A stretch of 7,591 nucleotides of DNA from an uncultured Bacteroides sp. GTDB taxonomy: Bacteria > Bacteroidota > Bacteroidia > Bacteroidales > Bacteroidaceae. Location of the stretch: contig USSR01000328.1 in NCBI GenBank assembly GCA_900557355.1, positions 1-7,591 of the forward strand. Direction: 5' to 3'. Numbering within the stretch: the stretch's first letter is position 1; each line of letters starts with the position of its first letter. Shown piece by piece: positions 1-6,819 of the stretch. The notes below the pieces were generated by a model. That model had not been told where the DNA came from. It saw only the letters and a list, made by a program, of their open reading frames with translations, and searched no databases. Both the position numbers and the translations under genes were made by a program.

Positions 1-28
1 CCTCACAACTTCCTTTATCTGTTCGATG

Positions 29-59
29 CAAAGGTAAAAAAACATTTTTTAATATGCAA
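29..59 (-). promoter_or_regulatory. Bacteroides-type promoter pointing left, out of the window
   Basis: On the minus strand the box TACCTTTG (36 down to 29) matches the Bacteroides -7 consensus TAnnTTTG exactly. A TTG (59-57) lies 20 bp upstream, as expected for the -33 element. Transcription would start near position 20-25 and run leftwards, so it must serve a gene starting left of position 1, on the same strand as the pump operon. No coding sequence is visible in 1-118. The response regulator stop codon is at 119-121, so the promoter sits between the end of the operon and the next gene. Confidence 0.75.
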
Positions 60-68
60 TAGGAAATT

Positions 69-106
69 ATGTTTTGTCGACAGATTCGGATATTTTATCG
101 ACAAAT
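69..106. promoter_or_regulatory. 17-bp direct repeat, 21-bp period; candidate LytTR operator
   Basis: Positions 69-85 and 90-106 match at 14 of 17 bases, and all three differences are G/A. The shared core is TTTT-R-TCGACA-R-AT. The period is exactly 21 bp, two helical turns, so both copies face the same side of the helix. LytTR-family regulators are known to bind pairs of roughly 9-bp direct repeats about 12 bp apart, which is this geometry. The pair ends about 10 bp upstream of the -33 box of the leftward promoter, a normal activator position. Because TCGA is palindromic, the region also reads as an 8-bp inverted repeat (73-80 with 98-105), but the direct match is longer. That the neighbouring regulator binds here is inference. 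Confidence 0.55.
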
Positions 107-118
107 GAATGTTATATT

Positions 119-820
119 CTAACTTCTTTTATCCAGGAATGCTTGAAATACCTGTTTATAACTATCGCTGACGGGGATATACGTTTTATCGAACACAATT
201 CGTCCGCGGTCAATAACTCTTATTTTTTCTTTCTGGACAATATAAGATCTGTGAACCCGCATAAAACGGGAAGCTGGCAATAATTCCTCCATTGATTTCA
301 TACTCATAAGAGATAATATTGCCCGAGCACTATCCTCTGTATAAATTTTAACATAATCTTTCAAACCCTCCACATAAAGTATCTTTTTAAGCTCTATTTG
401 CACCAGTTTATAGTCGCTTTTAACAAATATGCTTTCAATTTCTTCTTTGGGCTGCTGCAATAATTCAAACCATTGCACTGCTTTGTTTGCTGCCTGCAAA
501 AAATCTACGTAGGAGATTGGCTTTAACAGATAATCCAGAGCATTCACTTTATAACCGTCGATGGCATATTGCTCAAAAGCAGTACTAAATATGATACGGG
601 TATGCGGATCTACCATTTTAGAGAACTCAAGGCCATTAAGTTCTGGCATTTGTATATCGAGGAAAAGCAAGTCAACTCGCTTCTCCGGTAGCTCTTTCAT
701 AGCCTGTACGGCACTGGAATACTTTCCGTCCAATGTCAGGAACGGGGTCTTATTGACGTAGCTTTCCAATAGGTCTAAAGCTAACGGTTCATCGTCTACT
801 ATGGCACAAGTCAGGTTCAT
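119..820 (-). CDS. LytTR-family response regulator
   Basis: A 233-residue DNA-binding response regulator, the normal length for the LytR/AlgR family. The receiver domain spans about residues 1-120: acidic pair D9-D10, predicted phosphoacceptor D55 in the LFLDIQMPELNG context, S79/T80 as the switch hydroxyl, and K100-P101. A LytTR DNA-binding domain follows at about 131-230, with the typical FMRVHRSYIV segment (186-195). It should be phosphorylated by the histidine kinase encoded just upstream, from which a 69-bp gap filled by an inverted repeat separates it. It is the last gene of the minus-strand pump operon. The start at 820 gives a compact MNLTCAIVDDE opening typical of the family. Likely targets are the direct repeat at 69-106 and possibly the pump promoter; both are inferred from position. 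The family assignment is firm; the specific signal is unknown. Confidence 0.95.
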   Translation of the reverse strand: MNLTCAIVDDEPLALDLLESYVNKTPFLTLDGKYSSAVQAMKELPEKRVDLLFLDIQMPELNGLEFSKMVDPHTRIIFSTAFEQYAIDGYKVNALDYLLKPISYVDFLQAANKAVQWFELLQQPKEEIESIFVKSDYKLVQIELKKILYVEGLKDYVKIYTEDSARAILSLMSMKSMEELLPASRFMRVHRSYIVQKEKIRVIDRGRIVFDKTYIPVSDSYKQVFQAFLDKRS

Positions 821-837
821 AATGTTGAATATTTAGG

Positions 838-905
838 GGTGATAGGGTTATAAAGTGATAATGTGATATTACTTTATCACTCTATCACTCTATAACCCTA
901 TCACC
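838..905. repeat. Near-perfect inverted repeat of octamer units, kinase|regulator gap
   Basis: The 31-nt arms 838-868 and 875-905 pair at 28 of 31 positions (mismatches 853/890, 861/882, 862/881) around a 6-nt loop (869-874). Read on the minus strand from 904, the arm is a run of octamers: GTGATAGG, GTTATAGA, GTGATAGA, GTGATAAA. The transcript could form one long hairpin between kinase and regulator coding regions. The last codons of the kinase (V-I-G-L-stop, 890-904) lie inside the right arm. AATATT flanks both sides (828-833 and 906-911), which could be a duplicated target or chance in AT-rich DNA. There is no GC-rich stem or U-tract of a classical terminator. Confidence 0.9.
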
Positions 906-1948
906 AATATTGATTTATATTCTTTCCCGTTGTCACTCACTCCCTGTTTCCATTCATACTGGCCGGGATAGGTCAGTTCTAGACGTTTCCGTACCTGCTC
1001 CAGCCCTATACCACTACCACTTTTATCAGCTTGGCTTTTGGGGTGGTAGCTGTTGGCTATTTCACAACATACCTGACCGGGACTTTCGCTGAAATGAATG
1101 CGGATAAAGCTGGACTCAGTAGGGGAGATACCATGTTTGAAGGCATTCTCTATGAGGGAGATGAAAATGAGTGGAGCTATTTCCGTACGGCTATCGGCAC
1201 GGACATCGATTTGGGTCTCTACGGTCACGTTGGAGGCAAGACGGATACGCATCAGCTCGATATAGTTGCGGATGAAATCCATTTCTTTGCCCAAGGCAAC
1301 GAAATTTTGTTGGTTATCGTAGAGTACATGGCGCAAAAGACGACTCAGCTCCTGGACAGCAGCTTGCGCTTTATCGCTGTCGAAAGCGATAAGGGCATAG
1401 ATATTATTCAGGGTATTGAGCAGGAAGTGCGGATTCAGTTGATTACGCAAGTTTTTCAATTCAGCTTCCGTACGGCTTTTTTCTGCCTCACGACGGGCAG
1501 CTTCCACTTTTATCCAGCGACCGCTCATACGGATAGCAGCTGCCAGACCGACAGTGAGAACCATTGAGAATACGTCGCGCAGAATAAATATCCAACTGGG
1601 AGGTCCGGGACGCTTGGGAGGAGTGGACTTCACATAGGTATGGAAGATGAAATCCTGCCAGAAGTGTACACCAATAGCGGTGCAAAGTATAAGCAGGAGG
1701 TTCAGTATGATATACTGTTTAATTCGTCCTTCAAACAGAAAGCGGGGAATAAAGAAGCAGTAGTTTATATAAAACACGATAAGGAACGATATCGGCACTG
1801 TACTGCCATGACGCAGGTAGTCTATCCAGCTAACCGTGAATCCACTGCGGTTCATCAGCAGAAATGGAAAGGCAAAAACAATGCCCCATCCGATGATATG
1901 AATGAGGACTTCTACAATCCGGCGTGTTTTGGGTTCTTGCATAATCAT
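890..1948 (-). CDS. LytS-type sensor histidine kinase (His_kinase family)
   Basis: A 352-residue inner-membrane kinase of the LytS/YehU class. About four hydrophobic segments lie at roughly 13-32, 50-68, 78-95 and 120-140, followed by a short charged coiled linker (146-168). The His_kinase box is LNPHFLLNTLNNIYAL, with H174 as the predicted phosphorylated histidine. The ATPase domain shows the N box LIENAFKHG (N268) and the G box GSGIGL (311-316). There is no HAMP, PAS or large periplasmic domain, so sensing is probably within the membrane or through the adjacent transporter; that is inference. The start at 1948 opens MIMQEPK, and the in-frame ATG at 1942 is equally possible. The gap to the permease gene is 109 bp and holds an inverted repeat; the 3' end runs into the next one. 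It is the likely partner of the LytTR regulator downstream. Confidence 0.95.
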   Translation of the reverse strand: MIMQEPKTRRIVEVLIHIIGWGIVFAFPFLLMNRSGFTVSWIDYLRHGSTVPISFLIVFYINYCFFIPRFLFEGRIKQYIILNLLLILCTAIGVHFWQDFIFHTYVKSTPPKRPGPPSWIFILRDVFSMVLTVGLAAAIRMSGRWIKVEAARREAEKSRTEAELKNLRNQLNPHFLLNTLNNIYALIAFDSDKAQAAVQELSRLLRHVLYDNQQNFVALGKEMDFIRNYIELMRIRLASNVTVETQIDVRADSRTEIAPLIFISLIENAFKHGISPTESSFIRIHFSESPGQVCCEIANSYHPKSQADKSGSGIGLEQVRKRLELTYPGQYEWKQGVSDNGKEYKSILVIGL

Positions 1949-1968
1949 ATTACAAAAATAATAATTTT

Positions 1969-2058
1969 AATGAAAAATGAAGAATGAGGAATGAAGAATT
2001 TCCATACAAATATGACTGCGCAGCATAATTCTTCATTCTTCATTTTTCATTCTTCATT
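1969..2058. repeat. Inverted repeat of heptamer units, permease|kinase gap
   Basis: Arms 1969-2000 and 2027-2058 are 32 nt each and pair at 29 of 32 positions (mismatches or G-T at 1988/2039, 1982/2045, 1975/2052), with a 26-nt loop (2001-2026). On the minus strand the first arm is a tandem of AATGAAG, AATGAAA, AATGAAG, AATGAAG beginning right at the permease TAA (2060-2058). Each unit carries an overlapping ATG/TGA, and the 7-bp period shifts these through all three frames. The structure takes up most of the 109-bp gap between permease and kinase genes. It resembles the octamer hairpin at 838-905 in design but uses a different unit. Confidence 0.9.
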
Positions 2059-3278
2059 TACTCGTATCTGATTGCCTCTATCGGATCCAGATCTGCTGCT
2101 TTCTTAGCCGGATACCAGCCAAAGAACACACCAGTGACGGTACAGACTGCGAAGGAGAGGAATACACTCCATGCCTGGATGTAGATGGGCCAGTGGGCTA
2201 CGTTCTTCACAATGAATGAGGCTCCGCAGCCGATGACGACTCCAATGATGCCACCTGTAATACTAATAAGGATGGCCTCAATCAGGAATTGTGAAAGAAT
2301 ATCCACGCCACGTGCGCCTACGGACATACGCAGACCGATTTCACGCGTACGTTCGGTTACGCTGACATACATAATGTTCATGATACCGATACCACCTACT
2401 ACCAGAGAAATGCCGGCAATACATGCCAAAAGTGTGGTCATCAAGTCAGTGGTAGAATTCAGCATCGTACTGAGTTCCTGCTGGCTACGGATGGTGAAGT
2501 CATCGTCATCATTTTCTTTCAGCTTGTGATTACGGCGCAGGATGGTGGTAATTTCGTCCGTGGCATAATCTGTCATGTCTTCGGAGAGGGCAGAGGCAAA
2601 GATACCTTGAAGATAGGTAACTGCCAGCATACGTTTCATTACGGTGGTGTAGGGAGCCAGCACGATTTCATCCTGGTCCATACCCATGGAGTTGTATCCT
2701 TTCGCTTTGAGCACACCTACTACACGTAGGGGAACCTGATTGAAACGGATAATATGTCCGATAGGGTCCTGTCCGTTAGGGAAGAGGTTGTCTACAATAG
2801 TCTTACCTATGATACAGACTTTTGCTGCATTCTGAATGTCAGCTTCGGTGAACATCTCGCCGCTTTCCACACTTAACTGGCGAATTTCGAGGTATTCGGT
2901 ACCTACACCATTTACGGAGGCAGGATAGTTATTGTTTCCGGCAATAAGCTGTCCGCTGGACGATACGTTTGGACTGACAGCTGCCAGAAAGTTAGTCTCA
3001 TCCCGTAATGCTTCATAATCGGTCAGTTTCAAAGTCTGCATGGAAGAAGCATCTTGACGGACACCGCCACGCGTATCACTGCCCGGGTGAATCATGATCA
3101 TGTTCGACCCCATTTCCGATATCTGTGCCTGGATACTTTTCTTCGAACCCTGTCCGATGGCAAGCATGGTGATGACGGAGGCCACACCAATGATGATACC
3201 CAGCATGGTGAGGAAGGCGCGAAGCTTGTTGTTGGCAAGGGCGCGGAGGGCTATTTTGAAAAGGTTTGTTCCGTTCAT
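2058..3278 (-). CDS. MacB/FtsX-type ABC transporter permease
   Basis: A 406-residue inner-membrane permease of the MacB type, without a fused ATPase. The N-terminal membrane segment (about 21-42, LGIIIGVASVITMLAIGQG) is followed by a large periplasmic MacB_PCD-like domain (about 43-278). Three more membrane segments (about 279-305, 327-352, 370-388) form the FtsX region. The cytoplasmic loop TERTREIGLRMSVGAR (308-323) and the C-terminal PAKKAADLDPIEAIRYE are hallmark sequences of the family. In this class the permease works as a dimer that uses ATP hydrolysis in the cytoplasm to move the periplasmic part and drive substrate through the fusion protein and TolC channel. The gene follows the ATPase by 12 bp, a tight operon junction. 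The exported substrate cannot be read from the sequence; the family exports antibiotics, peptides or lipids. Confidence 0.95.
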   Translation of the reverse strand: MNGTNLFKIALRALANNKLRAFLTMLGIIIGVASVITMLAIGQGSKKSIQAQISEMGSNMIMIHPGSDTRGGVRQDASSMQTLKLTDYEALRDETNFLAAVSPNVSSSGQLIAGNNNYPASVNGVGTEYLEIRQLSVESGEMFTEADIQNAAKVCIIGKTIVDNLFPNGQDPIGHIIRFNQVPLRVVGVLKAKGYNSMGMDQDEIVLAPYTTVMKRMLAVTYLQGIFASALSEDMTDYATDEITTILRRNHKLKENDDDDFTIRSQQELSTMLNSTTDLMTTLLACIAGISLVVGGIGIMNIMYVSVTERTREIGLRMSVGARGVDILSQFLIEAILISITGGIIGVVIGCGASFIVKNVAHWPIYIQAWSVFLSFAVCTVTGVFFGWYPAKKAADLDPIEAIRYE

Positions 3279-3290
3279 AATTTATATTTC

Positions 3291-4037
3291 TTAATCTTCA
3301 TCATTTTTCGGTAATGCTGCCAGTGCCGCTGCTGCCGATAGAATTTTCGTATTCACCGTGTCTTCCGTCACATGCCCGTCACGCAGACGAATGTTCCGGC
3401 TACTGTACTGGGCTATTTCGGGATTATGGGTAACGAATATAATGGTGCGTCCTTCGGCATGTAGTTTTTGGAAAAGAACCAATATCTCAAAAGAAGTACG
3501 CGTGTCCAGATTACCTGTTGCCTCATCGGCAAGGATTACCGCAGGGTTGTTTACCAAGGCACGGGCAATGGCTACACGTTGCATCTGTCCACCCGACATC
3601 TGGTTCGATTTATGTTCCAGACGGTCGCCCAGCCCTACGGCTTGCAGAGCTTCTATGGCCCGGCGTCTGCGTTCGGCTGCTGAGACAGAAGCATTATACA
3701 TTAAAGGCAATTCTACATCCTCCACGGCAGTTGTCTTTGCCAGCAAATTATAGCTTTGGAATACGAAACCGATTTTCCGATTTCGTAATATGGCGCGCTG
3801 AGGCTTGCTCATGGTACGTACGGATATACCGTCCAGCAAGTATTCTCCACTGGTAGGAGTATCGAGGCAACCCAGGGTATTCAACAGTGTCGATTTACCG
3901 GAACCGGACGTACCCATGATGGTGACGAACTCTCCTTCGGCAATGGAAAAGGAGATGCCACGCAGGGCATGCACCGTTTCCTCACCCACTTGGAAATCAC
4001 GCCGGATGTTTTGCAATTCTATGACTGTTTTACTCAT
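3291..4037 (-). CDS. ABC transporter ATP-binding protein (LolD/MacB class)
   Basis: A 248-residue single nucleotide-binding domain that powers the adjacent permease. Complete motifs are visible: Walker A GTSGSGKS (42-49), Q-loop Q94 in FVFQSYNLL, signature MSGGQMQRVAIARAL (147-161), Walker B VILADEAT (D171, E172) and the switch histidine H204 in FVTHNPE. All catalytic residues are present, so it should be active. Spacing is 7 bp from the fusion protein gene and 12 bp to the permease gene, indicating co-translation of the pump core. In Escherichia coli MacB this domain is fused to the permease; here it is a separate protein, as in Bacillus YknY. The last 20 residues or so form an alanine-rich tail (SAAAALAALPKNDED) beyond the usual end of the domain. 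Confidence 0.96.
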   Translation of the reverse strand: MSKTVIELQNIRRDFQVGEETVHALRGISFSIAEGEFVTIMGTSGSGKSTLLNTLGCLDTPTSGEYLLDGISVRTMSKPQRAILRNRKIGFVFQSYNLLAKTTAVEDVELPLMYNASVSAAERRRRAIEALQAVGLGDRLEHKSNQMSGGQMQRVAIARALVNNPAVILADEATGNLDTRTSFEILVLFQKLHAEGRTIIFVTHNPEIAQYSSRNIRLRDGHVTEDTVNTKILSAAAALAALPKNDED

Positions 4038-4044
4038 AATATGA

Positions 4045-5268
4045 TTACTTATTATTTTTCTTTTTATTGTTTCCCGGAGGGCCAGGCATGAAAGGACTTC
4101 TTTCTCCTCCTTCCTGTCCTTCGGCTACAGCTGCCTGTCCGCTGCCTGTGCTGATTACTGCATCAGCTACGACTTGCGTGTTTTCATTGATGCCACCTGT
4201 AATTTCCGTCATAATTCCGTTAGAGATACCGATGCTGACCGGATGTGCGGTAAACGTATCTCCTTCACGGGTCCATACCTTATGCTCTCCTTCGCAGTCC
4301 TTGATTACGGCATCCTTGCCTACCAATGGAATTGCCGGTGTAAAGCGTAAAGCCTTTGTTGGAACACTCAGTACTCCTTGTTTATCCAGTGTATAGATTG
4401 TAATGTTTGCTGTCAATCTCGGTTTCAATTTCAAATCTGGGTTATGGGCGGAGATCACTACTTCATAAGTTACCACAGTGGTAGATGTAGTGGTACTGCT
4501 TGAACTGCTGGTTGCTCCAAGACGGATTTGTGTAACTTTACCTTCGAATACATCATTCGGATAAGCATCTACTGTAAAGCTCACACGTTGTCCTTCTTCT
4601 ACATCGCCTATGTCAGCTTCATCTACATCGGCCACTACTTGCATTTGTGTCAAGTCCGCAGCAATGGTGAAGAGGGTCGGAGTTTCGAAGCCGGAAGCTA
4701 CTGTCTGTCCTTCTTCTACATCACGGCTGATAACAACGCCGTCGATAGGAGAGGTGATGGTGGCGTACGACAAGTTACGTTCTGCCTTGGCAAGAGATGC
4801 CTTACTACTGTCATAGGCGCTTTTGGCTTTCTGGTAGTTGTAGAGGCTTTGCTCGTAATCCGTATCGCTGATGAGTTGCTTCTCGTGCAGACCTTTGTTG
4901 CGTTCGTAGTTCTTCTGTTGATATTCATATTCGGCTTTGGCACCATCATAGGTTGCTTTTTGTGAAGCAAGCTCACTTTGCAGGGTCACTTTATCCATTT
5001 CGGCAATGAGTTGCCCTTTGGTCACTACCGAATTATAATCTGCATACAGCTTATCAATGATACCACTGACCTGTGTACCTACTTCCACTTCAGTCACCGG
5101 TTCAATGGTGCCTGTGGCAGTCACAGAGTTGGAAATGTCGCTACGACTTACGGTAGTCGTCTCGTATACCACTTTCCGTTTTTTGGCTTCTCCGCCAAAT
5201 GCCCAAATAGCTAGGCCGGCTACAATGATGACTCCGACCGCCATACTGATAATTTTCTTCTTGCTCAT
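4045..5268 (-). CDS. MacA/HlyD-type periplasmic membrane fusion protein
   Basis: The adaptor linking the inner-membrane ABC complex to the outer-membrane channel. The chosen ATG (5268-5266) gives 407 residues. A lysine-rich N terminus and one hydrophobic anchor (about 7-24) are followed by the first lipoyl half (ATGTIEPVTEVEVGTQVSG, about 51-69), an alpha-helical coiled-coil hairpin (about 92-165), the second lipoyl half (ATITSPIDGVVISRDVEEGQTV, about 169-190) and beta-barrel and membrane-proximal domains. A Ser/Thr run (SSSSSTTTSTT, 254-264) sits within the barrel region, and the C terminus is Gly/Pro- then Lys/Asn-rich. A GTG at 5289 in the same frame would add 7 residues (MINKRND), but it lies inside the octamer repeat array, so the ATG is preferred. 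The pump ATPase follows after 7 bp. Confidence 0.94.
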   Translation of the reverse strand: MSKKKIISMAVGVIIVAGLAIWAFGGEAKKRKVVYETTTVSRSDISNSVTATGTIEPVTEVEVGTQVSGIIDKLYADYNSVVTKGQLIAEMDKVTLQSELASQKATYDGAKAEYEYQQKNYERNKGLHEKQLISDTDYEQSLYNYQKAKSAYDSSKASLAKAERNLSYATITSPIDGVVISRDVEEGQTVASGFETPTLFTIAADLTQMQVVADVDEADIGDVEEGQRVSFTVDAYPNDVFEGKVTQIRLGATSSSSSTTTSTTVVTYEVVISAHNPDLKLKPRLTANITIYTLDKQGVLSVPTKALRFTPAIPLVGKDAVIKDCEGEHKVWTREGDTFTAHPVSIGISNGIMTEITGGINENTQVVADAVISTGSGQAAVAEGQEGGERSPFMPGPPGNNKKKNNK

Positions 5269-5281
5269 ATCGTTTCTTTTA

Positions 5282-5336
5282 TTTATCACTAATCACTCTA
5301 TCACCTTATCATTCTATCATCTTATCATTCTATCAC
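5282..5336 (-). repeat. Tandem octamer array (RTGATARR), TolC|fusion protein gap
   Basis: Seven tandem units on the minus strand from 5336: GTGATAGA, ATGATAAG, ATGATAGA, ATGATAAG, GTGATAGA, GTGATTA (one base short), GTGATAAA. The TGA stop codon of the TolC gene (5335-5333) lies in the first unit. Each unit contains TGA and most also TAR in the same frame; the 8-bp period moves the stops through all three frames. It uses the same unit family as the hairpin at 838-905 but is a plain direct array with no inverted half. Confidence 0.9.
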
Positions 5337-6760
5337 AACCTTATCCCTTCTCCCTGGTAGAATCGCAATAACTGTGCATTCAATATAGCCATATATTTGG
5401 CTTGCAATGTTTCCTGTTGCGCATTGAGCAGGTTATTCTTCTCTGTCAGCAGTTCTACTGTATTCTTCATGCCCAGGTTGAACTGCTCTTGAATGAGATC
5501 GTAACTTGTTTGTGTACTACGTAGTTTCTCGGCAGCTGCTACATATTGTTGTTGTGCACTATTGGCATCTAACCATAAACTTTCAATAGTCTTGTATAAT
5601 GTCTTCTGCTGATCCTGCAAGTCCAGTTCGCTGGTCTGTTTTTGCAGGCGGGCTTTCTGTACCGCACTTTTGGTTTGACGGTTGTTGAAGATAGGAATGC
5701 TTACAGTCAGACCTAATGAATTGTTCCAGTTATTCTTTACCTGTTCGGAGAAAGAGAAATCATTTCCGTTGGCGTTCGTAGTACCGATACCGGCACTGAG
5801 GCTTAGTGTAGGGATATATCCTGCTTTGGCAATGCTGATATCCAAATCGGAAGCCTGTACATTCAGCTTACCCGATTCTATCTCAGGACGGAAAGTGAGA
5901 GCAGCTCGATACACATCTGTTTTGGTGGGCAGGGGCGTCAGCACATTTTCATCACCTAAGGCAGGCAGATAGAGATTCATTTCACTTTCACCATCCAACT
6001 CCAGAAGTTGTTTCAGTTGTAATTTGTAATCTTGCAAGGTGGCTTGTGCCGTCACTAACTGATATTTATCAGTACTGACCTGTGATTCCAACTGTGCGAG
6101 GTCGCTCTTGGCGATACTTCCGGCCTCCAGCAACTGTTGTCCGCGATCACGTTCGGCCTGGCTGACGGCAAGAGTATTCTCATTTACTTTAACAGCTTCG
6201 GCAGCGTAGAGTATCTGCACATATATTTGTGCAATGCTCTCTTCGATAGAATTTTCACTTTCGGCTACATTGAGTTCGGCAATGCGGTTGTTCAGCTTCT
6301 GCTGCTTGATGGTGTTCAGGCGCTTGCTACCATTGTAGAGAGTCCAACTGGCATCAATACCATAGCTACCATTGTACGACGTCTTACTGGTGCTGCTGGT
6401 GATGTTGTCACCATCGATAATCGTATTTGTCTCGCTGTTGGGGCGGTTTACGATACGTTGGCTGACACTTGCCGACAAACTGGGAAACAGGGCTGCTTTC
6501 GCAGTTTTCACATCCACTTCGGCGCTTTCCGCACTGATACGGTTACGCTTCAGGGTGATGTTGTGTTGCAGGGCATAGTCAATGCAGGTTTGCAAGTCCC
6601 ACTGAGAGGGGAGCGCCGCATCGTCTTGCGATGAAGTACTTTGTACTGTGATTTCCTGCGCTGCAGTGGGAGTCGCATCCTGTGCCTGCAGTGTCGTGCT
6701 GCCGACACAGGCGCTTGCCACACTGAGTGTTATCACTGTCAATCTTCTTACGTTTCTCAT
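5333..6760 (-). CDS. TolC-family outer membrane efflux channel
   Basis: A 475-residue outer membrane protein, typical TolC length. A signal peptide spans about 1-26 (basic start, hydrophobic VITLSVASACVGS, probable cleavage after LQA). A low-complexity Thr/Ser/Gln linker (about 27-50) leads into two tandem OEP repeats: about 54-270, starting DLQTCIDYALQHNITLKRNR, and about 280-470, starting TKTDVYRAALTFRPEIES. Each repeat shows the beta-strand segment of the family (ASWTLYNGSKRLNTI at 137; LTVSIPIFNNRQTKSAV at 361) between long Gln/Ala-rich helices. Cys18 lies in a poor lipobox context (ASAC), so lipidation is unlikely but not excluded. It should form the trimeric exit duct for the pump encoded downstream. 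It is the first gene of the operon; the region 6761-6951 separates it from the divergent DUF4492 gene. Confidence 0.95.
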   Translation of the reverse strand: MRNVRRLTVITLSVASACVGSTTLQAQDATPTAAQEITVQSTSSQDDAALPSQWDLQTCIDYALQHNITLKRNRISAESAEVDVKTAKAALFPSLSASVSQRIVNRPNSETNTIIDGDNITSSTSKTSYNGSYGIDASWTLYNGSKRLNTIKQQKLNNRIAELNVAESENSIEESIAQIYVQILYAAEAVKVNENTLAVSQAERDRGQQLLEAGSIAKSDLAQLESQVSTDKYQLVTAQATLQDYKLQLKQLLELDGESEMNLYLPALGDENVLTPLPTKTDVYRAALTFRPEIESGKLNVQASDLDISIAKAGYIPTLSLSAGIGTTNANGNDFSFSEQVKNNWNNSLGLTVSIPIFNNRQTKSAVQKARLQKQTSELDLQDQQKTLYKTIESLWLDANSAQQQYVAAAEKLRSTQTSYDLIQEQFNLGMKNTVELLTEKNNLLNAQQETLQAKYMAILNAQLLRFYQGEGIRL

Positions 6761-6799
6761 ATCTTCGTTATGCTATATTGTTTTACGCTTGCGAAGATA
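6760..6799 (-). promoter_or_regulatory. Leader stem reaching the TolC start codon
   Basis: In the leader of the TolC mRNA, TATCTTCG (6799-6792) is perfectly complementary to CGAAGATA (6767-6760), whose last base is the A of the start codon. The 8-bp stem with a 24-nt loop would cover the bases just before the AUG and could slow initiation. The stem is short with only three G-C pairs, so this may be chance. Confidence 0.3.
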
Positions 6800-6819
6800 C
6801 AGTGTCGTAAAATGCCCTG

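Noticed and set aside
73..105. Inverted repeat as a terminator for the operon
   Set aside because: The stem is only 8 bp with a 17-nt loop and no following U-tract; the longer direct repeat explains the region better.
74..283. Small plus-strand open frame at the left edge
   Set aside because: It overlaps the 3' end of the response regulator gene and the direct-repeat region, with no recognisable protein features.
1031..1567. 178-codon plus-strand open frame
   Set aside because: It lies fully antisense to the histidine kinase, whose motifs are complete; no recognisable domain or promoter. The same holds for the plus-strand frames at 4528-4965 and 6137-6634.
1969..2058. Insertion sequence or MITE ends
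   Set aside because: No transposase remnant or convincing flanking target duplication is seen, and the arms are low-complexity heptamers.
5266..5289. GTG start adding MINKRND to the fusion protein
   Set aside because: The GTG is a repeat-unit base triplet, and the downstream ATG gives the usual short basic N terminus before the membrane anchor.
5282..5336. CRISPR-like array
   Set aside because: Units are 8 bp with no spacers and no cas genes nearby.
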